From: Trema orientale
Taxonomy: Eukaryota > Streptophyta > Magnoliopsida > Rosales > Cannabaceae
Direction of reading: 5' to 3'
Length of the DNA: 64,000 nucleotides
NCBI GenBank assembly: GCA_002914845.1
Contig: JXTC01000025.1
Location: 303,901 to 367,900, forward strand
In this document: positions 1-12,479 of the stretch, in pieces
Numbering within the stretch: position 1 is the first letter of the stretch
Layout of the letters: each line of letters begins with the position of its first letter
Notes under the pieces: generated by a model
What the model saw: only the letters and a program-made list of their open reading frames with translations
What the model was told of the DNA's origin: nothing
The model's database searches: none
Translations under genes and position numbers: made by a program

Positions 1-1410
1 ATATTTAGACACTGAGCTACTGTTCACAATTTTGTGCTTGACTTGTAATATAAGTTCGAGGTATTGTGCTCTCTACTATTATATACTATATATTTATACC
101 TGGACATATATCCTATATCTTTGTAGCTTTGTGGGTGATTTGAATTGTTGCTCTAAGTGTGATCAATTACCCCATTACTCCTTCTCCATAAAGTAATTTT
201 TATTGCTGCTTTAAGTACGATCGATTAGTTTGTTTCTCTTTTGATTATTATGCATATTTATTTAGTGATCTATGTTGTTTCTCTTGCAACCAGTCATATT
301 ATTTAAATTCCAGCACTTTAATTTTAGTTATTTATTATTATTTTCAATGATATGCCTGGTCCCACTGCCTCGGAATTCTAACCTTTCTAATTAAGTTCAA
401 GTGGCATATGGACGGTTAAGTCACCTTCATCAGTTTCTAACTATTTATTTTTTTGCACTTTATTTCCACTGCTAACTTCTAGTTGACATCATGGTCAGTT
501 TATTCGTCTACGTCAACTAATCATATTTTATTCTTTATATATTTATATACTTTATTCTTATATTATTGGTTATTATATTATCATAGTAAGTGAGTCATCT
601 TTACAACCGTCAATCACATCGAATAACATGGGAAGAGTTGTTCTCATTACGACTGTTCATTATGTTTTGACATGTAAGAAGTGTTGTGATGAAGCCCTTA
701 CTCATGTTCACACTAACGACTAAATTTTTTCACCCTTACTCATGGCGCCCTTACTCATATTTTTTAGTGATGATACCAAAAACACGAGAAATTATTTTCT
801 AGTTATGATACCAGACATTTTCACCCTAAAACTAAGAATAATACTAATAAATATATTAGAACTTGTACTAAGACTCTAACAATTTTGACTAATTAAGAAA
901 ATCGACAATGAAAAGTTTTGTTTATATCATGAGTAATCAAAATAAAAAAACAAATTAATCTATATTGAATTTTTTTAAACTATATTTGAATAAATATTGA
1001 AGAGATAATAACTTTGCCCATAATTATGATACTTTATAATTTATGTAAGATTAAACCATGTGCAATACCAATTAAATTGTTCATGTTAAACTTTAATCTC
1101 AATCAAAATGTTCTTAAATTAGAAACCAAATTAAAAAATTGTTCATGTTGATCTTTAATCTTTGTCAAAATGTTCGTGAATTAGAAACCAAATTAAAGAG
1201 AAAAATAATACATAGTGGAAGAAAATTTCAAATTAGCTATATCAAACCAACCAAAAGATATTGAAAAAAATTATGTGGTATCAAAGATGAAAAAAGATAG
1301 AGATAAGAGAGAGAGAAGAAAATTATGCGATATCAAAAATGAAAAAAAATATAGATAAGAAAATTATGTGGCATCAAAGATGAAAAGAGAGAGAGGGAGA
1401 GAGAGAGGGG

Positions 1411-1441
<31 letters not shown>

Positions 1442-1604
1442 TACTTTACGAAAGTTGCTGACTATATAAGAGGTTCAACGCAAAGAAGAAAGGAAAGAAA
1501 AGATACTAATATATCTAGGAATCATGGCTAAATCCTGGAAAACGCATTCATAACCCATAATTACTATGCATAAGGGGAGATTCATTTTGGTATTGACGTT
1601 ATAC
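1..1604. other. gene-free AT-rich stretch left of the HISN3 relic
   Basis: No supported reading frame on either strand. The missing 3' exons of the HISN3 relic would be expected here on the minus strand, but I could not find their conserved blocks. A very short resemblance near 1515-1565 (minus) is too weak to call. Confidence 0.5.
1386..1441. repeat. (GA)n microsatellite
   Basis: About 56 bases of almost pure GA/GGGA repeat in the 3' flank of the HISN3 relic. Nearby, a short block ending in 'atgcgatatcaaa' / 'atgtggcatcaaa' repeats two or three times (about 1270-1385). Confidence 0.85.
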
Positions 1605-3600
1605 CTTCTTTTTGCAACTAAGGTCCAATACAAGTCTTTCTTTTCCAAACAACACGAACAAGATCCTTAAGCCTTTCTAGGTCTATTTTTCCATTGTTGA
1701 ATACATACCACAAGAAAACAAGAATGAAAATAATTAACGGAGAAATATAGTGGACAATGTCTGATTTAGGGACACTTTTCCTTCAAAAGAATCCTGCAGA
1801 GTTAGTTGCCATATGTCAATATAATTCAGATCCCATGTCCTAAATCGCATTGTTAATTCATGGTTATGCAAAGTAAGATAAGAATTACTTTTAGAATATT
1901 TCATTTAAAGTAATTCACTTTATACCTGTTCTAGGGGAAATATTCTTTATGTCATCCACCATAACATGGAAGTTCTTCAATAAGCACAATACTTATGGAT
2001 CTCAGTTTCCCCTTAAAGAAAATTCGGAAAAAAAAATGCTACATACCGATGTGACAATCACATTGCTAGCTCCTTCCTCTATGTATCTCAAAGTATTTTC
2101 AGAATTAATTCCACCTTCGACTTGTAGACCGCCTAGATGTTTCAAGCCCTCACAATAAGTTCAGCAAAGGAAAAATCTGTAAGCTATTAAACATATTATC
2201 AACATATAAATCAAAGCTGCAAGAGCATAGAACTAAAAGTACTCAACAGACTTGAAATCTAATTATGTGAAATCAGAAAGAATATCTTATGGTTTTGTAT
2301 AAGTTATTGAGTTGGGCAAATGTTTATTTGTAACTTCAAACTGTATTAGTCGAAAAAATTATATCAACTAAGACGCTTAAAAGTGCTTACAAGTCTAGGT
2401 ACACATAAAAGAGAAAATTGCCAGCATTATTATGCTAGCACTAGCTAACAGTCTAATAAAAGTACATCCATGCCTTTCCACAATGCATTATCAATAGGAG
2501 AACATACATGAATGGATAGATAACCATTAACCAATCAACTTGATTTAAGTTGTTATATTGGTAATAACACAATTACAAAAGGACTAGTTCCTATATTCTG
2601 ATTCAAAGACTTACATCAAAAGAAAATTGGCATAATATAAAATAAAAAAAAAATTAGAAAAAAATATCAAATTTAACTAGATTTCTTGAAACCACAAGAA
2701 AAAAATATATCAAAAAGAAGCAGCCATAAGCTTACCAGGATATGCATGTAATGCTTCGATGGCTGCAGCCTTGCTTAAAGGATCGGCACCGAGCATGATC
2801 ACATGACCACCTATAAGTCCATCTTCTTTGTACAAATTTGCATAATCAGCAGCTGACTTATCAGATTTGAAATTGGTCACAAGACTCGACCCATCTTCCT
2901 TCGAGTCCCAAAGGGTTGAACCCACAATCTGTTTCACTCTTCCCTGGAAAGAAAATACCATATTCAACATGAAAAATATCATAACTACAACAAATATGCA
3001 AACTTTCACTCTTTACCGTAACGCCGATCCTAACAAAGCACCATTACATTACATGAATAACTTTAATCTAAAAACCTAAACTTGTACAATTTTCCCACCT
3101 ACTCTTTGCTCCCTAAATACACTAATATATTGCAATCAACTACTACAGAAACCATAAATATAGCTTCTTTTCCTATTAATATGAAATGGACAAGCTTTTT
3201 TTTTTTTTTTAACCCACTTCTGCTCTACATACAAAATCAGAATAGGAAACAGGCATATTAAGGCCTAAAGGGAGGTAAAGACTGTAAACAATGATGGCAG
3301 AAATGAATCCCAAAATAGTTTGTGTATATCAATGCAAGGTCAAAAACGAACAACGCAACGAATAGAGAACCGCTTGAAACCTAAACAAAGACCAAAACTT
3401 TCAAAGCTAAGTTCGATAAAAATGAAGTTGTTATGTTCTTCTCTACCAAATTGGAATTAGTAAAAAGGAAATACTCACTGGGAGCTGAAGAAGGAGAAGC
3501 TGTGAAGAGTTAAGGTTTGTTTAGGCTGCAAATTGTAGAGGGTCGAGCTCCGCCGAGCGAGCTCAAGTCGCAGGTTGTCGCTGCTTCGAGGCCATGGAGT
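1605..3600 (-). pseudogene. HISN3: HISN3 (BBMII isomerase) pseudogene, 5' half only
   Basis: Relic of the plastid enzyme that isomerises the formimino-AICAR ribonucleotide in histidine biosynthesis (EC 5.3.1.16, HisA-type barrel). Pieces on the minus strand: a likely 5' exon ending at about 3484 (donor GTGAGT); 3380-3319, encoding the N-terminal signature PCIDIHK; 2943-2736, with KQIVGSTL and [13 protein letters not shown]; 2132-2047, with GGINSEN and [11 protein letters not shown]; 1707-1605, starting YVFNNGKIDLERLK. Exon phases still fit (0, 1, 0, 0). Lesions: the Arg codon before PCIDIHK is TGA (3340-3342, a likely CGA change); the donor after exon 3319 reads CT; the acceptor before 1707 reads GG; one extra base near 1647 shifts the frame. 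The second half of the protein is absent. It is a retained-intron relic, not a processed copy, so it decayed in place or arose by a DNA-level duplication. Sequencing error is unlikely to explain four lesions. Confidence 0.85.
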
Positions 3601-3746
3601 CTCATTTTTGGATCTCGATTCTTACAAGGCGTTTGGTCAAGAAGAGGAATAGAGAGAAGGTTATGAACCCACTGTTTAAGTCTCAGTTTTCTTTTGTAAA
3701 CATCCTTGAAATATAGCAAAAGTCTGACGAAGAATGTTAGATGCAT

Positions 3747-6700
3747 GAATACCGTTTTGATCTTATTGGTTATAAGTAAATTTCACTAATTTATTGTATT
3801 ATTAAAATATTAAATTGAATAATAAAATCCAATAACAATCGTTAGTGCAGTCAAATTAAAATAATTTTCTTCTACTGTTCTCCTAAAAATTCCTAGTAGG
3901 TCGAATCCACATAAAATATGTATTATCTCAATAAATATGTATTATCTCAATTCCAATTCTACGCTAAACTAAATATAGATTAATGGGAGATTTGTAAACA
4001 AAATCAATAATAAAGACAATAGGAGTAAAATTCTAACGCAAATAAGGTTGAAATCAATATCAATAAAATTGGTCAAAAGATCACTCTCCACCACTAGATA
4101 TATCTATTGAATCGGTCACCTGACTCTATGTTCAACTATCCATCATAATTACCAACTGAGAATAGTAAGTAGTTCTACTGCTCCTAAATTTTCCTTAAGA
4201 TTCACTATGCTCTCTATCTAGATTCTATTAATCTGATAACCTTGAATACGCTCTCTGAGTTTAATCTAACTAATGTCTTACACTAAGGTAACAGTCATAC
4301 AAGCTCGGACTATTTTTAACCTAGGTTATTCTTTTCATCCCAGCTAATTAATCAATTGGCTTTAATTCATTTAATTGCAATTTACTAGTTGTAGCTAGAA
4401 TATCCAAACAATGACGTATTTAGAATTTTAACCTAGTTGTAGAAATCAATCAAGTTCACTTGGTTGTGCATCCAAATAAAGCATGAAAAGATATCATAAA
4501 CATTCAAGCACAGAAAAGCATTAAGCAATTATAAATGAATAATTGATATAGAATCTGAAATAATTTAATCAACATAATATCTAGAGTTTCAAAGTCATTC
4601 TCAACCAACAAGGAAACTAGCCTAGCATGTTTTCACAAATCATCAATATAATTATCATGATATGACTATAAAAACTACATAATGAAGAAACAATAAAAGG
4701 AAGAAAAACGCTCATTAAAGATGTTGACTTGAAATTGATCTTGAGACCTCTATTTATAATGAAATCAACCTAGAAGACGTATCGGAGGTTTTCCGTACAG
4801 ATTCAGAGTCCCAAAAGTACAAAATACGTAAAGTCGGTGGACTTTTTGTATCTCTAGTGCCGCGGCGCACGGGATATAGTGCCACGGCTCTGAGAGTCTG
4901 GTCCTCAGGCTTTATTTTCTTTCTTTTTTTTTTTCCCCTCTTTTCTGCAGCTAGCGCCATGACGCACGAGGTCTAGCACCGCGATGCTGAGTCTCTATTG
5001 CTCCGTTCCTTTGATGCTTCAATCCAACTTCACTCTAACCCTTTTTAGCTTTCTTTTAATTTTTTCCTCCTTTGACACCTAATAAACATAAAACAAGTTA
5101 ATTGGCTTCAAAATATCAAGACAACAATCAAAGTAGTGTAGAGAACTGACCATAGAATATACACAAATTGATACATATCAAATTCCCCCAAATTTGAACT
5201 TTGCTTGCTCTCAAGTAAAGCTAAGACAAGACTAACTAACCTAAACCGACTCCTAATAGACCTAACCATCCAGAGGACAAAATCAACCTATAATCCTAAC
5301 TTCAAACAAATATTACATCGAATCTTTTATCATGCTAAAACTAATACACCAATCAATCGATCTCTTACCCATATGTTAAAGTTATAGCTAATATTAACGG
5401 TTATAAATCTGTACACACCCTGAAAAGTTGCTACTATAAACTTCACAAAGACAATCACTCGATTCCTAGTCAAAGAACTTTTCTCAATGCTCTTTTTTCG
5501 GTACATTTCTCCACTACATAGAAGGGATTTCCTAAAATCAAAAGGTCTTCATCTTTGATTGTAACGGGGCCAATGAGTAGAAAATTTTATATATAATGCG
5601 TCTCTCAACTCTTGAGAAATATCATAATATAGGCCAAATATCATTATGTTAGGCCTATTCTTCATTCTAATCACCCTTCCTTTAATACATCTAAGAGACT
5701 GTTCACAACAGATAAATAATTTTTTTTTTCTATGAATGAAGAGATGATTCAATTTAGATTTACTATTATTTTTTCACTTTACATTTTTTTGTTATTCTCT
5801 TTCTGATAAAAATGCAGTAAACAAATTTTTCCTTCTCTTTCTTTCACTCTCCCTCATAAATCTAATTTATTTCTCCCACACTTATCTTCTAAATCCAACT
5901 CAATTCCTTGAAGCCCACCTAAAGTCCCTTACTCTATTTCACACATAGATCCAAGGGTAAGATGAAGTTGTTTAGGCTAGGTAAGATAATATGTGGCTAA
6001 CCAATCGAAAAAAGGTCTGCATGTAAGCTCAAATTGGCTACTAGGGGGATGTCCTTAGATATCAATCATGGGAACTAACTCATTTGGCTTTGGTGCTTAA
6101 ACCTAAGTGCCTTAATCATTTTTCAGATGATACACGATCAATCTCTATTTTTTTCTCTCCTATCCCCTTTCTAAATATACTGTCTAATATTTCAAATTTG
6201 TTTTACACATGTTATACATTTTCATTAAGTACAAAAATATCCATTGTTAAATATTTTTAAAACATTTCTTTTCCCATATTCCGAGTATTTTACTGTAAAT
6301 TAATTTTAGATTAAATTTTTTTGCTCTTTTTTTCATGAATTTAATAGTTTAGAAAGTTCTACCAAACGAACCTAGGCATCATATAGAAGCTTCATCCTTA
6401 GCATTATGTAAAATTACCTTCATCCTTAAAAAGGGAGTAGAGTATGGGTCGTAAAAAAGAAGGAATTATTGTGCATGTTATACATATTCTTGATGCTTGC
6501 ATTTAGATTCTAAAGTTAGAGTAGTTGATCTCTCAATACACACGTCAGAGGTGCTACTTCTCTTTGAGAGTGTACTCGATAATAGAGACCATGATAGAAC
6601 TTCACCTTTAAGATGAAAAAAATTATGCTAATGAAACATAAATTCCGGAAAAAAAAATGAAACGTAAATATTAATAAAAGGAAGAAATGGTGTAATCTAT

Positions 6701-6885
6701 TAGAACGTAGATATTAATAAATAATTTCAATAAATGGCGTAGTAATATTAATAACAAGAAAGTAGAAATAGTGTAATATTAATAAAGATTTATTGAATCC
6801 CTAGTCTTGTTCTGCATTCTGTAACCCAAACCTTGAAAATTACTTGGTCATCCTTGATTCTATTTCCAGAGTTGGAAATGGCGTA

Positions 6886-6916
<31 letters not shown>

Positions 6917-8102
6917 TAGGTCCCTAACCCACTTGATTGTTTGGCTAGGTGTAAAAGACCAATAAACGTAATTTATACCACTAATTTAATTTACTAATGG
7001 AGTTGCAAGAGCATTTGTGGGGAAGCTGATGCATATATCTCCTCCACAACTCTTCTACTTATGATGTTCTTTTTAGTTTATTTTGTTTGGATACCAACAG
7101 CCCTAAGGAGGTTGCCCACCAGTTATATAGATGGGGCTTAGATCATCGTTTTTGTCTTGATTTTTTCACTTTATTCTATTCCTTCTGCGGTGCTCTCTCC
7201 AGAGTCAATGCTTTTGTTTTGTATTGATACGCATCCTTCTATGACTTTATATTTTAATTCTCAAGCATATCAAGTAAATCAAATGTGTTGCAGTAATAAA
7301 TCATTGTATACCATCCGCAAAATAAGTGATGTACAGTTGTATATCCGTGATACACTAGTTTGTAACAGTAGTAAAATAAGTAATATGTATACTGATAAAT
7401 TAATAATACCCCATTCCAGTGAAAAAAACTAATTATATAACATGATAAAATTGTTATACACTCCAGTAAAAATTAATGTAACCTAGTAAATTAATTATAT
7501 ACGTGACTAAATTAATTACATACGCCGGTAATTATATATACTGGTAAATTAATTACAAATATAGATAAATCAATTATATACACTGGTAATATATATCGCT
7601 AAATTAATTATAAACACCGGTAAAACAATTATATATGTTGATAGGTCAAATTAACTTATAAAGAAGTATAATGATACACTTAAATCATTCCAACATAAAA
7701 AGGAACATAGAAAACTTAAAAAGGAATACAAAAGTTATTAAAAAAAATAATAAAAAAAAAGATATTTATTAACGTATAGTTTAGAAAAATGGCATGTAGT
7801 GTAGTTTTCTCCTATATTTTTACCATCACAGTATACGTAAATTTCTAGTGCTATATGCTAACTGCGACAAATTGTTCATATTAATGTAGTTCATACGTAA
7901 CTTTAAGATTATAGCATTGTTGTTTACCAAAAACAAAAAAAAAAAGATTATAGTATTGTTCATATCCTCTGTTGGCCCTCTTAAACTGATGTCACATAAA
8001 TTAACTATGAACATTATTTGAAATTTAGTATCTTTCAAACCCAAAATGGTACGATACTATATACTAATCACAATAAATGTTTTTGATATAAAGTTCTTAA
8101 TA
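3747..8102. other. gene-free region with degenerate repeats
   Basis: No credible gene. A more GC-rich block at about 4770-5000, followed by '...aattcccccaaatttgaactttgcttgctctcaag' around 5180-5215, resembles anonymous dispersed repeats common in plant genomes, possibly LTR-derived (inference). The rest is AT-rich with homopolymer runs. Confidence 0.4.
7395..7645. repeat. degenerate short tandem repeat, 'aattaattatatac-ccggta' type
   Basis: Some 8-9 diverged copies of a 25-30-base unit built around 'taaattaattatata' followed by 'acaccggta' or 'acactggta'. Spacing is irregular and the array looks old. Confidence 0.6.
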
Positions 8103-8107
8103 ATATT
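8103..8107. repeat. target-site duplication ATATT, left copy
   Basis: The five bases before the left LTR are ATATT. The same five follow the right LTR at 18567-18571. This fixes the ends of the Ty3/gypsy element. Confidence 0.85.
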
Positions 8108-8816
8108 TGTTGGAGCTGTTTTTATCAACTGTCCATGTGTCTTCACTATCCCAGATTGCTCTTGATCTCAAGCTGGACCGGAGAGGCGGGAGTGGCTACC
8201 TGCAAAGACTCTCTGATGCTTAAGTCAAATATTTGCTCTTGGGATTAAATACCAAAGACTCAGTTTTTTTTTCTATTCCTTACCAGAGAGGTGCATAGCT
8301 TTTATACTCCAGGAGTTAGGAACCTGGCGGTCCCCAATCCCAGGATCAAGTACCTTCTTTCATCATGACTTGTTCTGGAAATCACGAGTCACGGTTACCG
8401 TAATCTCTCCTGAATTGACGTGATTTGCTTTCCGTCGTCCCTTCTGGTACGAGTCTGGCAGGGGCGAGACTTTGACAACCCGCAGTTCTGTTAGGATAGT
8501 TTGCCCAAAATGCACACCTATCTAAGGCTGCATTAAATGCTCTGTCTAGGTCTGGAGCCGAGTACTACCCTCAAGGGTCCTCTGGCAGAAGACCCTTAAG
8601 GCTTCTGACCCCTAGCTGTCGAGGCGAGATCTGGGTTGTGCTGAACCCGTCTGGGATCTGGTATGGATTCGGCCCTAGCCCACAACAGCCAATGGGCCCA
8701 CATTGTGTCACGTGTGGCTCATGTGACTTTAAGTGATCCTCCTGGATATGTGTCAAGCAGTTTATTTCCCGCCACTTAACTGTCCACGTAGCACACAAAA
8801 GGAAATGAGCCCCACA
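8108..8816 (-). repeat. LTR of the Tat element (3' LTR in element orientation)
   Basis: 709 bases. Read on the minus strand it begins TGTGGGGC and ends CCAACA, the usual TG..CA termini. It aligns end to end with 17834-18566, with many transitions. Confidence 0.9.
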
Positions 8817-8832
8817 ACTACCCCATTTCCCT
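8817..8832 (-). other. polypurine tract of the Tat element
   Basis: Minus strand reads AGGGAAATGGGG followed by a few bases, directly before the 3' LTR. This is the expected position for the plus-strand primer of reverse transcription. One T interrupts the purine run. Confidence 0.6.
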
Positions 8833-9040
8833 GTTTGATGGGTTTGTAGCCATCAAATCAGGAAATCACACTCTCGACCCACCAATGTGAGGGATAATGT
8901 GGCTCACGATCATCATTACTTGCCAGTTACCAATATTGGTGCATGCCAACCCGTGCTATGACTTTTTAAATTTTGAAAATTTTAATATCTTCAATTCCCT
9001 CGCATTGTTTCCCTACAGGAAAACTCTTCAGTTCCTCCTC

Positions 9041-9048
9041 TATAAAAA
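9041..9048 (+). promoter_or_regulatory. TATA box of the antisense gene in the Tat element
   Basis: TATAAAAA lies about 150 bases before the first ATG of the antisense gene (near 9189), followed by a pyrimidine-rich (CT)n leader at 9098-9110. It points against the element's own transcript. Inferred from position; no transcript evidence. Confidence 0.5.
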
Positions 9049-9188
9049 CCCGCACTTGTGCTCATTTTCCTCTTTACTAAAATTTCCAATTCTGCTCTCT
9101 CTCTCTCTCAAAGTTTCCAGCATTCCTAAATCTTAGGGTTTTCGAGACCTTTCCTCCTTCGAAGCTTTTAGTGTCTTCGATCGCACTC

Positions 9189-12100
9189 ATGAAAATGGCT
9201 CCGAACCAAAGCAGAAGCTCCAGCTCGTCGCGGATTCCGAGTTGGGCTAGCTGAGGAGGCAGCTTTGCTTCCTTGGCGGGGTCACCCTACAAAGGGTTGA
9301 GGGTCCTGTTGACTGGTACCTTCGCCCTTCCGCTCCCGAAGGCTCCGTTGTCTTGGGGAGGAAATACCTTGAGTGGTTGTAGTTTCCTCTTCCTCTCCTC
9401 GTTCACCAATTCTTCTGCCTAACGGGGATTCACTCGATGCAGCTCAATGCCAACGGGGTCATGATCTTGATGGGGCTCTCTGCCCTATCGGTGCTACTCA
9501 ACGTGCATATCGACCTGGAAATGGTCTTTTACGCCTACAAGCTTACCCTCATCCCCAAAAGAGCTCTTACTCCACCTTCTACCTCCAGCTGCTTCTGGGC
9601 CGCCACGTTTATTAGGTCTTGTCGAGATCAGACAAGTAATGGGACTCCTACTCCAGACTGTACACCGTCGGAGGGGCGTGGTGCTCTCCCTGGGTGAACG
9701 GAGAACATTTCCAAATTCCCCCATTTTTTCTGCAAAGTAAGCATTGAATTGTGTTTTGATTTTAGGGTCTGTGTGTGCTTTGTCCATTTTTGCTCATAAT
9801 ATCTGGCCCCGCACAACCTCTATGGAAGAAAACAGGTTTGAGCCGCGGCTATCGGCGGGGCGGCTCAAAGAGCTGGAGGGGGTCGTCGTCTTCGGATCTT
9901 CTAGGAATTGCTACCACATTCAGGCTGTTCTGAACCCCCATGTGATGAACAAGATGCCGAGGATGGTCTCGCTTCTCTCTTTTCCATTGGACACGTGGGT
10001 CATCACCAAACACCTTCGGAGCCGGCTCGATGCTTCAGCTCTGAATCGGTTCCACTGGGATGAGCAGAACCGCGTCACCATGGTAGATCGTTAGATTACG
10101 ACCTCGAACCAGCGGCTGGTCCCAATGAGCTGGTGGTGCCGACCAGTCACGAACTCGAAGAGGCGATGAAGCTCATGACCAAGGAGTGCGCCAGGTTCCG
10201 AAGTGAGGAAACTGCTACCCCAAGAAGGTTAGGGGGTGAGTTTATTTCTGTGCCCTGAAGCTCCATCAACTAGGTTATGTCTGCGTTTTAACTGTGCTGC
10301 TCGCTCTTGCAAGTTCGGACGCTGACCCTTCGGCAGACCCCTCCCCGGCTAAGGGAAGTACCGTTACCCACCGAGTCCGATCCAAGGTTCTCGCTGGTCG
10401 GCGTTTGGTGGTGTCCTCCGAGGATGAGGCCGGGGGCCAGGGAGTTGTCACCCCAAGAACAGACTCGGACGACGAGCTGGAGGGCCTGTTCGTATCTAGG
10501 AACGATGCGCTCGTGGCGCCTTCTCCCGAGGTAGGCGGGCCCGTAACCAAGGAGATGCAGGCTATAAAGATCGTGTACAGCAAAAGAATGTCTTTGAGCC
10601 TGCCACTCGCTACGCCGGCTCCTTCCGCCCCCAGCTCCGGGTCAAAGACTAGTGTAGGGTTTGGTTCTGCTCGCTCCCGTGGGAAAATTGCCGAACTGAG
10701 CAGAGGGGCTCCCAGACTCAAGTCCCGTCTATTCTTCCAGACTCAGCGGAGTCGTGACATGGACCCAATCTGAGGGGGATAAGGGTCCGGCAGCGAAGAA
10801 AGGTAAAACTGCCTCTTCTTCAGATAGCGACGATGACGGGGCCACTCTGACCGTCATGAGGAGGAGGAGGTCCACGCGCGGCAGTCCGTCCGAGCGTACT
10901 GGTCAAGACAAGACCAAAAAATCACAACTAGGTGGGTCTCCCTTGGAGGTGGCCACTGAAGCTGCTGAAGCAGCGGTGGTCGTGGAGGCTTCTACTGCCA
11001 AGGACGCGCCACCTATGGTTGTCGCCGAAGGCGCGTCACCTGTTCCGTCTCTGGATGTCCCGTCTTCTACCGCCCCCATCCCCTACACTCTAGGAGCATC
11101 AAAAGATGGTACTGGAGTGTGTTTGGCAAAGGGAGAAGGTCTCCTCGCAATCGACGGGGAGGAGTCACGTCCCTCAGACACGAATGACGCCCAGGGGGAG
11201 GATCTAACCACGAAATTCGAGCTGGAGGCGCTCTCCCTAGAGAACATAGGTTTCATCGCTGACCACAGTATTGCACAGGTTTGGCCCGTCTAACCGACAT
11301 CTCCATGCTTTCGATGTCCCTGCTGGACCCCATTCAGGCATACTGCATGGGTTCTAACTCTCTTCTTTTTTACTTTGCAGCTAGCCGCCGTCCAGTCCTT
11401 CTACTTGTCTCACATCAAAGGGCTGACTGGGCTACTGACTGCCAATGCTATGGCGGCGAAGCAAAGCGAGGTCTCTCTCACTGCGCTGAGGGCAGAATTC
11501 GAATTGTATCCGAGCCTGGAGGAGGCCAGGATCAACATTGCAGTGGCTTATGCCTTGAATGCCGAGAGGGTCAAGCATGAAGAGCTGGCCGCCAGGTTGG
11601 CTGAGGCAGAGGGGAAGGTTCAGTCCCTCGAGGCTGAGGTTCCGGGTCTGCGTTCGGAGGCCGAGCTCACCAGACTGGCTCAGGCTGAGCTTAAGGTCAA
11701 GGAGCAAGAGCTGCAGAATACAGGGGCCGAGTTGGGGCTCGCTTTCATTGCCTGCGATAGAGCCGTTGATGAGGCTAAGGAGGCGAGAAAAGCTGAGGCG
11801 AAAGCCAAGTTGGAGGCTCATTCCCTGCGGTGTAGGCTTGACCAGTCCCATCTCTATTTGGATCACTATAAACTGATGGGAGCTCATGTGGAGCTGACCC
11901 GCGAGCGCGGCATAGACCTCACCGATATTAACACCCTTTTGATTAACCTGTCGCAGCGGCAAGTGGAACTGAGGAAGGCGGCGCTGAAGGATAGGCTGGC
12001 AGATGCAGAGAAGCTGAAGATAAGGTACCAGAGGCAGGTGGACGTCCTTTTAGTAGAGAGCTATAGGTCTGGCTAGGAGAACAGGGAATTCGATGGCCAC

Positions 12101-12479
12101 GCAGCAGTGGTGACGCCAGACTAATTCGATAAGCAGAAGGGTGTCGAGAGGGACCATTACTCTGTTGGGTGCTACATGCAACAACTGGGAGATGAAATTA
12201 ATATCGTGTACCCTGCTGATGTACTGAAGATGATTGACAAAGAGAATGATGGGCCCTCTACATCTGCCTCGGTTGATCAAAAGATAGTGCCTGTTTCTGA
12301 TCTGCCAGAGTGAGCTACGGAGATCCCTGAGGGTCAGCTTGGTCCTAGCACTTCAACAGGCGGAGAGCTGAGTGCGGTTATCCTGTCCAGTGACGAGTTT
12401 GAGCCTGGTAAGCCGCCCCCTACCGAAGCCGATTCGAGTTTCGAGGCCGGCATCCCTCCCCCTTCCAGAGGTAATTAGG
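9189..12479 (+). pseudogene. antisense gene of the Tat element: Transposase_28-like protein with coiled coil, decayed
   Basis: Runs opposite to gag-pol, between integrase and the 3' LTR. The N-terminal part (about 9360-9735) resembles the 'putative gypsy-type transposon' family (PF04195, misnamed; no transposase activity is known). The next piece (9786-10094) continues that domain. A middle acidic and Ser/Pro-rich part spans 10294-11280. A long Ala/Glu/Lys coiled coil (11381-12076, e.g. LAARLAEAEGKVQSLEAE) precedes an acidic tail. At least one intron is canonical: 11279-11380, GT..TTTGCAG; another probably spans about 10234-10312. In-frame stops (e.g. TGA soon after the first ATG, TAG at 12074) and frame changes show decay. 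The ORFs on the minus strand here are its shadows. Function unknown. Confidence 0.75.

Noticed and set aside
1515..1565. Next HISN3 exon (DGxYAIVTDRWQ region)
   Set aside because: Only scattered base matches after several gaps; not distinguishable from chance.
2710..3009. 99-residue ORF as a functional HISN3-like small protein
   Set aside because: Its N-terminus is intron sequence and its end is read-through into an intron; the real exon is 2736-2943 of a broken gene.
10275..11962. Minus-strand ORFs of 148 and 176 residues within the Tat element
   Set aside because: They lie opposite the Ser/Pro-rich and coiled-coil parts of the antisense gene and have low-complexity composition; shadows.
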